From Bacteroidales bacterium (GTDB taxonomy: Bacteria > Bacteroidota > Bacteroidia > Bacteroidales > VadinHA17): a DNA stretch of 36,064 nucleotides. Shown piece by piece: positions 1 through 10,940 of the stretch. The stretch is taken from NCBI GenBank assembly GCA_016936435.1, contig JAFGXX010000129.1, forward strand, positions 1-36,064. Direction: 5' to 3'. Both the position numbers and the translations under genes were made by a program. The notes under the pieces were generated by a model. That model was not told where the DNA came from. It saw only the letters and a program-made list of their open reading frames with translations, and ran no database searches. Numbering within the stretch: position 1 is the first letter of the stretch; the number at the start of each line of letters is the position of its first letter.

Positions 1-264
1 AGGCTGAATACCCATAATCAGTTCCTTGAAGCCCAGATGACATTCGGCGTAGCCGGGACTGTGGTACTTTTATTATTACTCTTTCTTCCTGTCTTTTTCA
101 GAAACCGGATGATATACCCTCAGGCCTTGCTTGCCCTGATAAGTCTTACGGTTTGTTTTCTTCTGATTGAATCGATGTTCAACCGTCAGTGGGGCATCAT
201 GTTTTTTCTTCTTTTTGTAAACCTTCTTGCGTTAAAAAATATAGATGATAAATTCGCAGGTTGA
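1..264 (+). CDS. O-antigen ligase/polymerase family membrane protein, C-terminal fragment (5' truncated by window edge)
   Basis: Frame 1 is open from base 1 (RLNTHNQFLEAQMTFGVAG...). The 'NTHNQFLE' motif followed by hydrophobic TM segments is typical of the Wzy_C/O-antigen ligase C-terminus; next to polysaccharide genes. Confidence 0.65.
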   Translation, partial: RLNTHNQFLEAQMTFGVAGTVVLLLLLFLPVFFRNRMIYPQALLALISLTVCFLLIESMFNRQWGIMFFLLFVNLLALKNIDDKFAG

Positions 265-1382
265 ATAAAAAGACTAAATTTACTAAAGAATTTTATTTGT
301 TTATGCTGCCTGATTTTACTGATATTCTAATAATATTTCTGGGATTTCTGCTGGCCTTTGTAATTACATTCTTTGGAATTCCCAGGGTTATCAGACTATC
401 CCGGCAGAAAGGTTTATACGATATTCCGGGAACACGAACTTCACACTTTGAACCCACACCGCGGCTCGGTGGCGCCATGATCTTCGCGGGAGTAATCCTG
501 ACTTCAGTACTGTTTACCGATTTTGAGAATGCTGCCAAACTAAAATACCTTATTGCCGGTATGCTGATACTGTTCTTCATTGGCATAAAGGACGATATTA
601 TAACACTCACTCCGCCGAAAAAAATCCTGGGTCAGCTTTTTGCCTCAGGAATTATAGTGATACCTGGAAATATCAGAATTATTGATTGTTATGCCTTCTT
701 TGGCCTTGAGACGCTCTCAACAACCTTCAGCATAATATTCTCCATCATGTTATTTATGGCTCTCATCAACAGCATAAACCTTATCGACGGTATCGACGGA
801 CTGGCTGCAGGTGTAGGCATAATAGCATCAACGGCATTCGGAATCTGGTTCTTTCTTTTCGGACATATTTCTATGGCCGTCATCTGTGTGTCACTTCTCG
901 GGTCTCTTATAGCTTTTCTTTACTTCAATGTTTTTAGCAAAAAAAATAAGATATTTCTTGGTGATACGGGCTCCCAGCTCATAGGATTCCTCCTTGCCGT
1001 ATTTGCTGTTTCCATCCTTGAACTTAACGCCTCATTCAGCGGCAGCGAGAAGCTCGCAACAGCACCGGCAATTGTCCTGTCAATTTTGATTGTCCCGGTA
1101 ACTGACACTCTCAGAGTGATATTTATCCGACTGCGTAATAAAAAATCTATCTTTAAAGCCGATCATAACCACATCCACCATGCAGTGCTCAGCGTGTCAA
1201 AAACACACCTCGAAGCTTCACTTACAATCCTTGCCGTGAATATCGTCCTGATTGTTCTTACATTAATTTTCAGGTCTCTCGGAAATACGATACTGTTTAT
1301 TTCCCTTGCCCTCCTGAGCACAATATTGATATACCTGTTAAACTATTACAGCCACAGGAATAAAAAAGTCACAGAAAGATAA
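261..1382 (+). CDS. MraY/WecA-like undecaprenyl-phosphate glycosyl-1-phosphate transferase (glycosyltransferase family 4)
   Basis: Multi-TM protein with NSINLIDGIDGLAAG, FLGDTGSQLIGFLLA and ADHNHIHH motifs. The start (TTG 261 or a downstream ATG near 303) is uncertain. Confidence 0.88.
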   Translation: MNKKTKFTKEFYLFMLPDFTDILIIFLGFLLAFVITFFGIPRVIRLSRQKGLYDIPGTRTSHFEPTPRLGGAMIFAGVILTSVLFTDFENAAKLKYLIAGMLILFFIGIKDDIITLTPPKKILGQLFASGIIVIPGNIRIIDCYAFFGLETLSTTFSIIFSIMLFMALINSINLIDGIDGLAAGVGIIASTAFGIWFFLFGHISMAVICVSLLGSLIAFLYFNVFSKKNKIFLGDTGSQLIGFLLAVFAVSILELNASFSGSEKLATAPAIVLSILIVPVTDTLRVIFIRLRNKKSIFKADHNHIHHAVLSVSKTHLEASLTILAVNIVLIVLTLIFRSLGNTILFISLALLSTILIYLLNYYSHRNKKVTER

Positions 1383-1388
1383 TAGCGC

Positions 1389-2390
1389 TTATTTGTATTT
1401 TTCAAAAACACCCCTCAGTCCTTTCCTGTTCGCATTTAAAATCAGGATTAAAAGAGTGAGAATAAAGATGACAGGAACTACCCGAACAGCATAATAACTG
1501 CCCCCGTTAGTTCTTCGTGCGGGAACGGAAAAATCACTGAGTACGGTAATAACTTCTTTATAAAGGTTTAAATCAGTTTCCAGCAACTGTTTTCTTGCAT
1601 AAAGAGAATAAATATCATCGATAACCAGCTGAGTTGCATGTTCCTGAAGGAAAATCATCTGACCCCCTTCTTTCGGCTGAATATTTCTGGTCTCTTCAAA
1701 GTATTTTACTTTCTGAAGACTGTCGAGGAGCAAAAGATCGTAATCGATCCTCGAAATAAGTTCTTCATTCTGCTCTATCCTGTTTTGATTTCTCTGGTGC
1801 AAAAGTGAGTCAGATTTGATGTATTTTATCAGCCCGTTTCTTATGTTGTCGAGATAATCAGGGTCCTTTATTTTAACTCTTACGTTGAAGCGGTCCATCA
1901 TCATTACATTCAGCGTATCATAAACATTATGTTTTCTTTTATAGTCTACTTTGTCCGGAATCCCGTCATTATTATTGTCTATTATCCAGAAAGCATCAAT
2001 GTCTCTGATGTTTTCAATCATCTCATTGTCGAGTGAAAGCAGTTCCTGCAGTTTTGTTTTGTTTCTTTCCCTGCAGTAAATATGAAGCTTGTTAATTTTT
2101 TCGATAAGGTCAGAATTGGTTCCGACATTGGTTCTGAAAACAATGTTCGACTGATACAGCGGCGGGGTTGTATACCTGAAAAGATAGGAAAGCCCAATTC
2201 CGATAAGACCGCTTAATAACAGGGGCAGCCAGTTACGCAACAGGAAGACTAAAGATATTATCACTCCTCTTCCAAGTGCATTTAATCCTTTGAGCAACCA
2301 TCTTCCCAGTTGACTGAAAAGGTCAAGAAGATCTATCTCGTCAATGCTGTTGTTATGAACAGAGTTCTTCTTATCCATAAGATCATTCAT
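1389..2390 (-). CDS. Wzz-like chain-length determinant / polysaccharide biosynthesis protein
   Basis: N-terminal TM, periplasmic coiled-coil-like region and C-terminal TM (VVPVIFILTLLILILNANRKGLRGVFEKYK); polysaccharide gene context. Confidence 0.6.
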   Translation of the reverse strand: MNDLMDKKNSVHNNSIDEIDLLDLFSQLGRWLLKGLNALGRGVIISLVFLLRNWLPLLLSGLIGIGLSYLFRYTTPPLYQSNIVFRTNVGTNSDLIEKINKLHIYCRERNKTKLQELLSLDNEMIENIRDIDAFWIIDNNNDGIPDKVDYKRKHNVYDTLNVMMMDRFNVRVKIKDPDYLDNIRNGLIKYIKSDSLLHQRNQNRIEQNEELISRIDYDLLLLDSLQKVKYFEETRNIQPKEGGQMIFLQEHATQLVIDDIYSLYARKQLLETDLNLYKEVITVLSDFSVPARRTNGGSYYAVRVVPVIFILTLLILILNANRKGLRGVFEKYK

Positions 2391-2438
2391 TGGTACAGAA
2401 CAAATTTAGAAATATTTCAGGTTTCTCCAACTCCGGTC

Positions 2439-3305
2439 TCAAATTACCTGCAAGACCTTAAGCGCAAGGTCCTTCATCAACGGTTTGTAATCTTTGATGA
2501 ATTCTCCTGTTACCCTGTTGCCAATTACAAGACACAGTGTCAGAGCCCTATGACCCAGCAGCCCTGCCAGACCGTAAATTGCCGAACTTTCCATTTCGTA
2601 ATTAGCAATAATCCTTCCTTTTAGAGAAAATTCAGCGAGCTTCCTGTTTATATCGGGATCAAACGTACGAAGCCTTAGTTCTCTTCCCTGAGGGGCGTAG
2701 AAACCGGGGGCAGAGATCGTTATTCCCCTGATGAATTTTTCGTTGCTGAAAAGAGATACGAGCTCTTTGCTGGCGTTTACAGCATAAGGATATGAAAAGG
2801 TATCAGGCCATTCAAGATACTGAACCAGAACATCAGAAAGAAAAGTGTCAAGCAGCCAGTCATAACCCTCGTAAAAATGAAGCAGTCCGTCAAATCCCAC
2901 TGCCGTTTCTGTCAGCACTACAGAACCCGCAGGAACGTCAGCCCTGATCCCCCCCGATGTTCCAAGCCTGATGAACGTCAGAGATACTGGTTCTTCTTTT
3001 GCTTTCCCGGTGGAAAGATCTATGTTGACAAGGGCATCAAGCTCATTTATGAGGATGTCGATATTGTCGGTGCCGATCCCCGATGAGATTATGGTTATTT
3101 CACCGCTGTTATCGAAACTTCCCGTCACGGTTTTGAATTCCCTGTTTTCCTTTCTCACCCTTACTTCGGACAGAAGCTCCGAAAGCATATCAACACGCCC
3201 AGGATCACCTACAATAATTATCCTGTCGGAAATATCATCGGGATAGAGGTTAAGATGAAAGATAGCCCCATCGCCCGAGGTAATAAGTTCGGTTTCCTTT
3301 TGCAT
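2439..3305 (-). CDS. Nucleoside phosphorylase (uridine phosphorylase-like)
   Basis: IIIVGDPGRVDMLSELL, FIRLGTSGGIRADVPAGSVVLTETAVGFDGLL and NYEMESSAIYGLAGLLG motifs of the PNP/UDP superfamily. Confidence 0.88.
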   Translation of the reverse strand: MQKETELITSGDGAIFHLNLYPDDISDRIIIVGDPGRVDMLSELLSEVRVRKENREFKTVTGSFDNSGEITIISSGIGTDNIDILINELDALVNIDLSTGKAKEEPVSLTFIRLGTSGGIRADVPAGSVVLTETAVGFDGLLHFYEGYDWLLDTFLSDVLVQYLEWPDTFSYPYAVNASKELVSLFSNEKFIRGITISAPGFYAPQGRELRLRTFDPDINRKLAEFSLKGRIIANYEMESSAIYGLAGLLGHRALTLCLVIGNRVTGEFIKDYKPLMKDLALKVLQVI

Positions 3306-3350
3306 AACTTAAGATTGAAGGACAAATTTACAATTTTCCTTTCAGGACTG

Positions 3351-4694
3351 CTAATTGTAATAATTCATAATGCTTCCTGATATCAGGTTAAGGGATATCT
3401 CTGCCAGCTTTGTCTGGTATTGAACTGAGAGCAGGCTCTCCCTGGCGTCGAGAAGACTCTTCTGAACCTCGCGGAGGTCTATTCCCGAAAGGCTGCCGAG
3501 TTTGTATCTTTCCATGGCTATGGAGAGATTCTCGGTGGCAGTCTGGAGATTCTGTCTTTCGAGTTCGATAAGCCGCAGGAAATTGCTGTAAGCACTGTAA
3601 ATGGTTAAAAGATCTGCTTTTACGCCCTGCTCAAGCTCCTGGTACCTGAGATCAGTGTTTTGAAGTATTATCGAGGAATTGCGGATGTTCCTTCTTTGAT
3701 TCAGACCGTCAAAAATGTTGAATCCCAGAGTAAGGCCATAGCTGAGCCCGTTCGTCATCTGATTCGACGATGAACCTGAAGAGTAGGTGTTGAAATTGTA
3801 GTTGTATCCCGATGAAGCTGTCAGATAGGGATAGGACCTCGACTTTGCAAGTGTATAGTCATATTCTGAAACAATCCTGTCAGATCTGGCAATCTGAAGG
3901 CCGGTATTTTTTTCAAGTGTTTCGCTCAGAAGTTTTTCATACAGAAGTTCATGATCCACTTCTATGGTTGTATCCCTTGTTGTAAACTGATTGTTCAGGT
4001 CTTCAACTGCCATGAGCTCGTTCAGCCTTACCTGTGCGGCGTGAACAGTCTCACACTGCTTTGAAAGTCTTGAACTGTCAGCATTAAGGTAAACCCTCGA
4101 CTGAAGCACCTGTAACTTCGAGCTGCTTCCGAGGAGATATCTGTCTTCGTCAATTCTCAGCCTTTCTTTCGACAATGAAACTGCATATTTAAGGTTTTCA
4201 AGTAGCTTAACCTGCTGAATATAGTTGTAATATGCAGCTATGATGTCGGAAACAAGATTCTCTATGGCAAACTGTGTGTTCAGTTCTCCCTTATTTTTCA
4301 GCTCCCCCAGTTTGCGGTAAGTAGTTGTTACACTGAAACCATCAAATATTGTTAATCCGAGACTTACAGATGCAGCGCTGGTAGTGTTGTGAATGTTATT
4401 TGAAAAAGTACTGTTCGTATCCCCGACATTTGTCCTGATATCGTTCAGTGTTCCGCTGTGCCTGCCGCTTAGATCGAGTGACGGAAGATACCCGGCATTG
4501 CCTATGGTATGGTTGTTTCCGGCAATGGTTTCGTTGTTCCTGGTAATCAGCAGGGAATAGTTTCTGTCAAGTCCGGTTTTAATGCAATCCTTTACGTTAT
4601 ATATTTTCTGCGCAAAAGTTTGGTTTACAGACAGTAAAACAGAAAGGCTAAGCAGAAGCAACCGTGTTTTCATCATTGTTCTTTTTTGTTTCAC
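3351..4694 (-). CDS. TolC family outer membrane efflux protein
   Basis: Signal peptide, two similar alpha-helical repeats with LTIFDGFSV and LGFNIFDGLNQRR motifs, upstream RND and adaptor genes. Start may be internal (MMKTRLLLL). Confidence 0.9.
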   Translation of the reverse strand: MKQKRTMMKTRLLLLSLSVLLSVNQTFAQKIYNVKDCIKTGLDRNYSLLITRNNETIAGNNHTIGNAGYLPSLDLSGRHSGTLNDIRTNVGDTNSTFSNNIHNTTSAASVSLGLTIFDGFSVTTTYRKLGELKNKGELNTQFAIENLVSDIIAAYYNYIQQVKLLENLKYAVSLSKERLRIDEDRYLLGSSSKLQVLQSRVYLNADSSRLSKQCETVHAAQVRLNELMAVEDLNNQFTTRDTTIEVDHELLYEKLLSETLEKNTGLQIARSDRIVSEYDYTLAKSRSYPYLTASSGYNYNFNTYSSGSSSNQMTNGLSYGLTLGFNIFDGLNQRRNIRNSSIILQNTDLRYQELEQGVKADLLTIYSAYSNFLRLIELERQNLQTATENLSIAMERYKLGSLSGIDLREVQKSLLDARESLLSVQYQTKLAEISLNLISGSIMNYYN

Positions 4695-7600
4695 TCGAAA
4701 TGTAGGTATAGATTGCAGGAACTATAAAAAGTGTAAGCATCGTTGCGAATATCATTCCTCCGACTACAGCCGTACCCATTGCGACGCGGCTCTGTGCTCC
4801 TTCGCCAAGTCCCAGAGCCAGCGGCAGAATACCCAGGATTGTGGCAAGGCTGGTCATGAGTATGGGGCGGAAACGTGAAGCAGCTGCATATTTTATTGCT
4901 TCATATTTTGGCATACCGGCATTTTTTCTCTGATTTGCAAATTCAACCAGGAGAATCCCGTTTTTGGAGACCAGCCCGATTAGCATTATAAGTCCTATCT
5001 GGCTGAAAATGTTCATGGTGATATCAAAATACCACATGAACACCAGGGCACCGGTTAGAGCAAGTGGCACAGTCATCATAACAATCAGCGGATCCTTAAA
5101 ACTCTCAAACTGAGCGGCAAGAACGAGGAATATAAGCACAAGAGCCAGTGCGAATGCAAACATAAGGCTCGATGAACTTTCCATGAAGTCTTTGGAGTCT
5201 CCGGCAAGAGCAGTACGGAATGAATCGTCGAGAACATCCTTCGCTATCCTGTCCATCTCTTCCAATCCTTCACTTATTGTTTTTCCCCTGGCAAGACCGG
5301 CGGAGACTGTTGCGGCAACAAACCTGTTATACCGGTATAGCTGGGGAGGTGCTGTCTCTTCAGTAAGGGTTACAAGATTATCGAACTGGATCATTTCCCC
5401 CCTGTCATTTCTGACGTAGAGAGATTTAAGGTCGAGAGGCTTGTTGCGGTCTGAACGCGCAAGTTCTCCGAGTATCTGGTATTGTTTTCCGTTCATGAAA
5501 AAATAACCGAAACGCTGCCCGCTCAATGCAAGCTGGAGGGTCTGTCCGATGCTTTGGGTTGAAACCCCCAGAGTTGTGGCTTTATCGCGGTTGATGTGTA
5601 TTCTCAGTTCGGGCTTTGTGAACTTAAGGTTGACATCAGCCATCTGAAGGATTTCACTTTCACTGACTCTGGCCATGAATTCAGGAAGTATCTCTCTCAG
5701 TTTCTCGATGGAGGTTGCCTGAAGAACATACTGTACAGGCATTCCTGCTCGCCTGCTTCCGAAGGTAGATTGCTGCTGGACAAAAGATCTGGCTTTGGTT
5801 TTGGTCCTCAGGTCGACTGCAAGCTCATCGGCAATCTCCTGCTGTGACCGTTCCCTTTCATCAGGTGTTTCAAGCATTATCCTGATAATGGCAAAACTGC
5901 CACCCCGAACCATCTGTGTGAAGCTTAGTCTTTCCGGTACTTTCTCCTCGACAAATTTCGCGATGTCATCTGAATAGCCAAGCATGTATTCATAGGTGGC
6001 TCCTTCAGGTGCCGACATATTTACGGATACCTGTGAACGGTCCTCGAGAGGAGCCATCTCAGCAGGTATTGTCTTCCAGAGAAGAATGACAAGGCCCAGG
6101 GAAACAAAAAGTATTACAAGTGCCCATCTGCGATGTTCAAGAAATATCGCCAATGTATCCTGGTACCATTTGTTAAGCCTCTCAAAGAATTTTTCGGTTT
6201 TTCTGAAAAACCAGCTGTGGCGCTTTTCATGACGAAGAAGCTTTGTTGACACCATAGGTGTAAGTGAGAGAGCAAGAAATGCTGAAATTGTTACAGCTCC
6301 TGCCATAACAATACTGAACTCCCTGAAAAGCCTTCCCGTTATACCCTGAAGGAATACTATCGGGAAAAAAACAGAAACAAGAGTTATTGTGGTTGAAATA
6401 ATTGCAAAATATATCTCCTTCGAGCCCTTTAGTCCTGCTTCGATGGGAGGCAGTCCCGATTCCACTTTCACGTATATGTTTTCCATAACAACAATGGCGT
6501 CGTCAACCACAATTCCGATTGCAAGGACTATTGCCAGCAGGGTAAGAACGTTTATTGTAAATCCCGCCACATACATGATAAAAAATGATCCGACAAGAGA
6601 AATCGGAATTACAAGAATAGGGATCAGCGTAGCCCTCCAGCTTCTCAGAAAGACATAAATAATAATCACAACAAGGATAAAGGCTATGTAAATAGTACTC
6701 TCCACTTCCCTTATCGATGAACGGATATATTTGGTGTTGTCGTAGTTTACATTGATCATTACGTCATCGGGAAGATCCTTTTTAATGTAGTCAAGCCTTC
6801 TGTATACTTCATCAACGATATCAATATGATTCGAACCAGGCTGGGGTACAATAACAACCTGTACCATGGGCACTCCGTCTCTTTTCAGAATTCCCCTGAT
6901 ATCTTCAGGCCCAAGCTCAGCCCTGCCAATATCACTGAATCTCACTATATTGCTTCCCGACTGTTTTATTATCAGATCGTTAAACTCTTTTGGGGTGGTC
7001 ATAAGTCCAAGAGTCCTTATCGTAAGCTGCGTATTGGTACCCTCTATTGAACCTGAGGGAAGTTCGACATTCTCGCGGCTTATCGCATTCCTGACATCCA
7101 TTGGTGTCAAACCGTATCCGGCAAGTTTTGCCGGATCCATCCAAAGGCGCATCGAATACCTTTTTTCTCCGAAGATATTGACCCCGCTCACACCCGATAT
7201 TGTCTGTAACTGCTGCTTCAGTGTCAGGTCTGCAATTTCAGAAAGCTGCAGCAATGATCTTTTGCTGCTTTCAACTGTCAGGAATAATATAGGGTTCGCA
7301 TCTGCGTCAGCTTTTGAAACAGTTGAGGGATCACAATCCCGGGGCAGATACCTGGTAGCCTGAGATACTTTGTCTCTCACGTCGTTTGCAGCTGTCTCGA
7401 GATCGACTGAAAGTTCAAATTCGACGGTAATATTGCTTCTTCCCTGGCTGCTTACGCTTGTAAGGGTGCGGACTCCGGGAATACCATTGATATTCTGTTC
7501 AAGGGGTTCTGTGATCTGTGTCTCTATGACATCAGAATTTGCACCGGGATAGGATGTGCTTACCGTTATTATTGCAGGATCGACACTTGGAAATTCCCGT

Positions 7601-7701
7601 ATTCCGAGATATGTAAAACCTACAAACCCGAATAGCAGTATTACGATAGCAAATACTGAAGCCAGTACCGGTCTGTTTATGCTTGTTGATGATATACTCA
7701 T
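4648..7701 (-). CDS. Efflux RND transporter permease subunit (AcrB/MexB family)
   Basis: 1017 aa; MSISSTSINRPVLASVFAIVILLFG N-terminus, PGANSDVIETQITEPLEQNINGI, VVDDAIVVMENIY, LVSKNGILLVEFAN. Overlaps the TolC gene start. Confidence 0.95.
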   Translation of the reverse strand: MSISSTSINRPVLASVFAIVILLFGFVGFTYLGIREFPSVDPAIITVSTSYPGANSDVIETQITEPLEQNINGIPGVRTLTSVSSQGRSNITVEFELSVDLETAANDVRDKVSQATRYLPRDCDPSTVSKADADANPILFLTVESSKRSLLQLSEIADLTLKQQLQTISGVSGVNIFGEKRYSMRLWMDPAKLAGYGLTPMDVRNAISRENVELPSGSIEGTNTQLTIRTLGLMTTPKEFNDLIIKQSGSNIVRFSDIGRAELGPEDIRGILKRDGVPMVQVVIVPQPGSNHIDIVDEVYRRLDYIKKDLPDDVMINVNYDNTKYIRSSIREVESTIYIAFILVVIIIYVFLRSWRATLIPILVIPISLVGSFFIMYVAGFTINVLTLLAIVLAIGIVVDDAIVVMENIYVKVESGLPPIEAGLKGSKEIYFAIISTTITLVSVFFPIVFLQGITGRLFREFSIVMAGAVTISAFLALSLTPMVSTKLLRHEKRHSWFFRKTEKFFERLNKWYQDTLAIFLEHRRWALVILFVSLGLVILLWKTIPAEMAPLEDRSQVSVNMSAPEGATYEYMLGYSDDIAKFVEEKVPERLSFTQMVRGGSFAIIRIMLETPDERERSQQEIADELAVDLRTKTKARSFVQQQSTFGSRRAGMPVQYVLQATSIEKLREILPEFMARVSESEILQMADVNLKFTKPELRIHINRDKATTLGVSTQSIGQTLQLALSGQRFGYFFMNGKQYQILGELARSDRNKPLDLKSLYVRNDRGEMIQFDNLVTLTEETAPPQLYRYNRFVAATVSAGLARGKTISEGLEEMDRIAKDVLDDSFRTALAGDSKDFMESSSSLMFAFALALVLIFLVLAAQFESFKDPLIVMMTVPLALTGALVFMWYFDITMNIFSQIGLIMLIGLVSKNGILLVEFANQRKNAGMPKYEAIKYAAASRFRPILMTSLATILGILPLALGLGEGAQSRVAMGTAVVGGMIFATMLTLFIVPAIYTYISSETKKNNDENTVASA

Positions 7702-7719
7702 TTCACCTGTATTGGCTGA

Positions 7720-8844
7720 TTACTGATTAATTATAAGAGTGTCAAGGACAACAGGCAATCCCTGCCGGAGTTGAAGTATTCCGGTTGTAATGAGCGTATC
7801 GCCGAATTTAAGTCCGTCAGTTATCTGTACCAGTGATTCGGTACGAAGACCTGTTGTAACTCTGCTGATTGCTGCCTTTCCCTTTCTGTAAACATAAACC
7901 ATTTCACCTTCCATCTCAGGAGTGATGGCTTCACTCGGAATGGCAATGGTATTGTCGATCTTTGAAAGGAGCAGGGTAACGGGTGCGAAACGTCCTGGTT
8001 TAAGCTCCTCATTCCTGTTCGGATGAAGGGCTCTGATCGTAATTGTACGTGTCTCTTCATCCAGTCTCGGATCAACTGCATATACTGATGCTTCGTATAT
8101 CTTGTTGTCGCCCTCCAGGGTAAAGGTCACCGGGAAACCGATATTCACCTGATTGGCATACCTTTCCGATATTGAGAAATCGATCTTAATAGGACTTATT
8201 TTAACCAGCCTGGCGATCTTTGTCGAAGGATTGGCATAGCTTCCTTCGCTAAGGTAGCGCATACCTATAATTCCGTCGAAGGGAGCGTAAAGTTCAGTTT
8301 CCGATATCCTGGCCTTTATAAGATTTATATCTGCCTCCATCGTTTGCAGTTCGGTTACAATCTGGTCATAACTTTCCTGGCTTATTGCATCTTTCTCAAG
8401 AAGCGAACGCTGTCTGAATTCCTTTTCCTCCAACAATTTTTTCTGGGCCATAAGCTTCTGAAGCTGTGCCTGCAATGGTTTGTCATTCATTTTTGCCAGG
8501 AGATCGCCTTTTTTAACCCGGGTTCCTTCGGCAAAATTGATCCCGACGATTTTTCCCGAGGTTTCAAACGCAAGATCGACCTCTTCATCAGGCCTGAGCT
8601 GACCTGTGCTTCGGTACAGATCGCTCATGCTCGTCGGTTCAATCAGGAATCCGCTGACATTCAGCATCTGACGTCCTGCCGCAAAGCTTCCTCTGCCACC
8701 CTGTCCTGGATTCGGACCTGCAGGGGCCTGGTCTTTCTTGCTGAACAGATTACTCAACAGCGGTTTATACTTGGGATAAAATATAATGGCTGCTATTGTA
8801 AAAATCAGCAATACCGTAATTGTACGCTTAGAATTATTCTTCAT
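7720..8844 (-). CDS. Efflux RND transporter periplasmic adaptor subunit (MFP)
   Basis: N-terminal TM, DLAFETSGKIVGINFAEGTRVKKGDLLAKMND lipoyl motif, ETELYAPFDGIIGMRYLSEGSY, directly upstream of the RND permease. Confidence 0.93.
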   Translation of the reverse strand: MKNNSKRTITVLLIFTIAAIIFYPKYKPLLSNLFSKKDQAPAGPNPGQGGRGSFAAGRQMLNVSGFLIEPTSMSDLYRSTGQLRPDEEVDLAFETSGKIVGINFAEGTRVKKGDLLAKMNDKPLQAQLQKLMAQKKLLEEKEFRQRSLLEKDAISQESYDQIVTELQTMEADINLIKARISETELYAPFDGIIGMRYLSEGSYANPSTKIARLVKISPIKIDFSISERYANQVNIGFPVTFTLEGDNKIYEASVYAVDPRLDEETRTITIRALHPNRNEELKPGRFAPVTLLLSKIDNTIAIPSEAITPEMEGEMVYVYRKGKAAISRVTTGLRTESLVQITDGLKFGDTLITTGILQLRQGLPVVLDTLIINQ

Positions 8845-9064
8845 AAAGCCTGATTATGTATTTTTATCATTTGTTTTAACCGCCACTTATTCTGCGTTAG
8901 AACGTATCCGGCAGCCCTGATTTCTGAACTTCACAAATGTAGATAATTTGAACGTCACATAGTTTCAGGGTTGTTTAAAATAGTGTTAAAATATCATAAA
9001 AATTTTATAGTTAACGATTTGAATATTCCTTCGTTCTGTAAAACATTCCTGGATTAAAAACAAT

Positions 9065-9072
9065 TATTTTTG
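9065..9072 (+). promoter_or_regulatory. Candidate Bacteroidetes -7 promoter element for the DUF4293 gene
   Basis: TATTTTTG matches TAnnTTTG, 20 nt upstream of ATG 9093; -33 element not convincing. Confidence 0.3.
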
Positions 9073-9092
9073 TAATCTAAAAACTGATCGCC

Positions 9093-9560
9093 ATGTTCCA
9101 GAGAATTCAGACACTTTACCTGATACTGACAACTATATTGTCGGGGATATTCCTTAACTGTCATATAATAAAATTCCCCGACGGACAAAAAAACATTCTG
9201 TCGATAGGTTCCGGCGGGCTGAGTCTGACCAACAGCACGGGAGGAAAGGAAACGTTGTATATTCTCCTGCTGATAACCATCGTTGTCCTGGGAATATTCC
9301 TGATATCTTTAACCACGGTGTTCCTCTATAGAAAGAGAAGGACTCAGATGAAACTTGCGGCTGTATGTATCGTGCTTTCCTGTATACTGATCCTGGCTTC
9401 GGCATACTACTATGCAAATGTTGCGATGAACTATGAAGGTTCGTTCCGGCCCGGTTTTAATATTCTGGTGGGGCCCCTGATTCTCATTCTCTCATGGCTC
9501 TCTTACAGGGGAATAAGAAAAGATGAAGAACTGGTAAAGTCTTACGACAGACTGCGCTAA
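9093..9560 (+). CDS. DUF4293 family membrane protein
   Basis: [23 protein letters not shown]-terminus and four TM segments, characteristic of this Bacteroidetes family. Confidence 0.75.
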   Translation: MFQRIQTLYLILTTILSGIFLNCHIIKFPDGQKNILSIGSGGLSLTNSTGGKETLYILLLITIVVLGIFLISLTTVFLYRKRRTQMKLAAVCIVLSCILILASAYYYANVAMNYEGSFRPGFNILVGPLILILSWLSYRGIRKDEELVKSYDRLR

Positions 9561-10015
9561 ATTATCTGGAGATTCTCCTGGTTCGTTATCTTCTCGCAGT
9601 AGTGGCACTTCAGTGATACGTTCTTTTTTGAAACCACCCTGAAGCGCGTAGTCACAGGTTCAAAGTTTGTGATGCATTTAGGATTCATGCACTTTGCAAT
9701 TCCAACTATTGTGTCGGGTACCTCCACCACCTTCTTTTCAACAACTTCATATCCTCTGATGATATTGAGCTTTGCATCAGGAGCTACAAGGGCAATCCTG
9801 TTAATATCGTCATCCTCAAAAAACTTATCTGCAATTTTTATAATTGCCTTTTTTCCAAGTTTTTTGCTCTCGAGGTTGGTGCCGAAGGTTATCTGATGGT
9901 CAATCCTGTCGAGCCCTAGTATCTGAATTACCTTGAAAAGGTTCCTGGCCGGTATATGATCTATCACGGTCCCGTTCTGTATGGCACTGACGCTTAATTG
10001 CTTTGGTTCCTTCAT
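9557..10015 (-). CDS. pyrI: Aspartate carbamoyltransferase regulatory subunit
   Basis: [35 protein letters not shown] and C-terminal Zn motif CMNPKCITN...CHYCEK. ATG at 10015 preferred over the longer 10129 ORF, which overlaps pyrB. Confidence 0.95.
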   Translation of the reverse strand: MKEPKQLSVSAIQNGTVIDHIPARNLFKVIQILGLDRIDHQITFGTNLESKKLGKKAIIKIADKFFEDDDINRIALVAPDAKLNIIRGYEVVEKKVVEVPDTIVGIAKCMNPKCITNFEPVTTRFRVVSKKNVSLKCHYCEKITNQENLQII

Positions 10016-10019
10016 AGCA

Positions 10020-10940
10020 TTAATCCTCCCGTATATTAATTCCAAGTAATGTACACAATATTGCCTGTCTCGTGAAAACCCCGTTAAGGGCCTGCTCGAA
10101 GTAGTAGGCTTTGGGGTTGGCATCCACATCGGTATTGATCTCGTTTACCCTTGGCAAAGGATGGAGTATCCTCATGTTGGGCTTTGTGTTTGCCAGCATG
10201 GAATTTTTCAGGACGTAAACGTTTTTTACTTTTTCATATTCTATGGGATCAGAGAATCTTTCTTTCTGTACCCTTGTCATATAGATGATGTCAGCTCTTG
10301 AAATGATGTCGGTGAAATCGGTATGCTCATAATATTTAAGCCCGAGGTTATCAAGATAAAGTTTGAACTCTTCGGGCATTCTCAGCTCTTCAGGCGATAT
10401 AAAATTGAATGTTGCGTTCCATCTCGACATGGCCATCATAAGGGAATGGACCGTACGGCCATACTTCAGGTCACCTACCATGAAAATATTCAGGTTCTCG
10501 AGCTTGCCCTGTGTTTTTCGTATTGAATACAGGTCGAGCATCGTTTGTGTAGGATGCTGGTTGGCACCGTCACCAGCATTGACAACCGGTACCGATGCAA
10601 TCTCGCTTGCATAGCGGGCGCTGCCTTCTATCGGGTGCCTCATCACAATAAGGTCGCTGTAGCTGCATACCATCCTTATTGTGTCGTGAAGAGTCTCTCC
10701 CTTGGTTACGCTCGAACTCGACACATCCGAAAAACCAACCACCTTACCTCCAAGCCTGTTTATTGCACTTTCAAAGCTGAGCCTCGTACGTGTGGAAGGC
10801 TCAAAGAACAGGGTCGCTATAACCTTACCCTCGAGCAGCTTCCTCACAGGCTTTTTTTCGAAGTCGGCAGCCATGTCGAGTACCTCGGTGATCTCTTCGC
10901 TCGAGAAATCATCAATAGAAACTAAACTCCTGTTTTTCAT
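10020..10940 (-). CDS. pyrB: Aspartate carbamoyltransferase catalytic subunit
   Basis: [42 protein letters not shown] motifs; 4-nt gap to pyrI. Confidence 0.97.
   Translation of the reverse strand: MKNRSLVSIDDFSSEEITEVLDMAADFEKKPVRKLLEGKVIATLFFEPSTRTRLSFESAINRLGGKVVGFSDVSSSSVTKGETLHDTIRMVCSYSDLIVMRHPIEGSARYASEIASVPVVNAGDGANQHPTQTMLDLYSIRKTQGKLENLNIFMVGDLKYGRTVHSLMMAMSRWNATFNFISPEELRMPEEFKLYLDNLGLKYYEHTDFTDIISRADIIYMTRVQKERFSDPIEYEKVKNVYVLKNSMLANTKPNMRILHPLPRVNEINTDVDANPKAYYFEQALNGVFTRQAILCTLLGINIRED

Noticed and set aside
6866-7363. 165-aa ORF antisense to the RND permease
   Set aside because: Shadow ORF over a strongly conserved AcrB-family gene; no family features. Same reasoning for 8344..8853, 9154..9417, 10545..10925, 14289..14750, 17104..17358 and 29860..30225.
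3351-8844. TolC/RND/MFP operon as part of the peptide export system
   Set aside because: It is a self-contained tripartite efflux operon more than 10 kb away; sharing of TolC is possible but unsupported.
9557-10129. Longer 190-aa version of pyrI
   Set aside because: N-terminal extension overlaps pyrB; the ATG at 10015 gives the canonical PyrI N-terminus.
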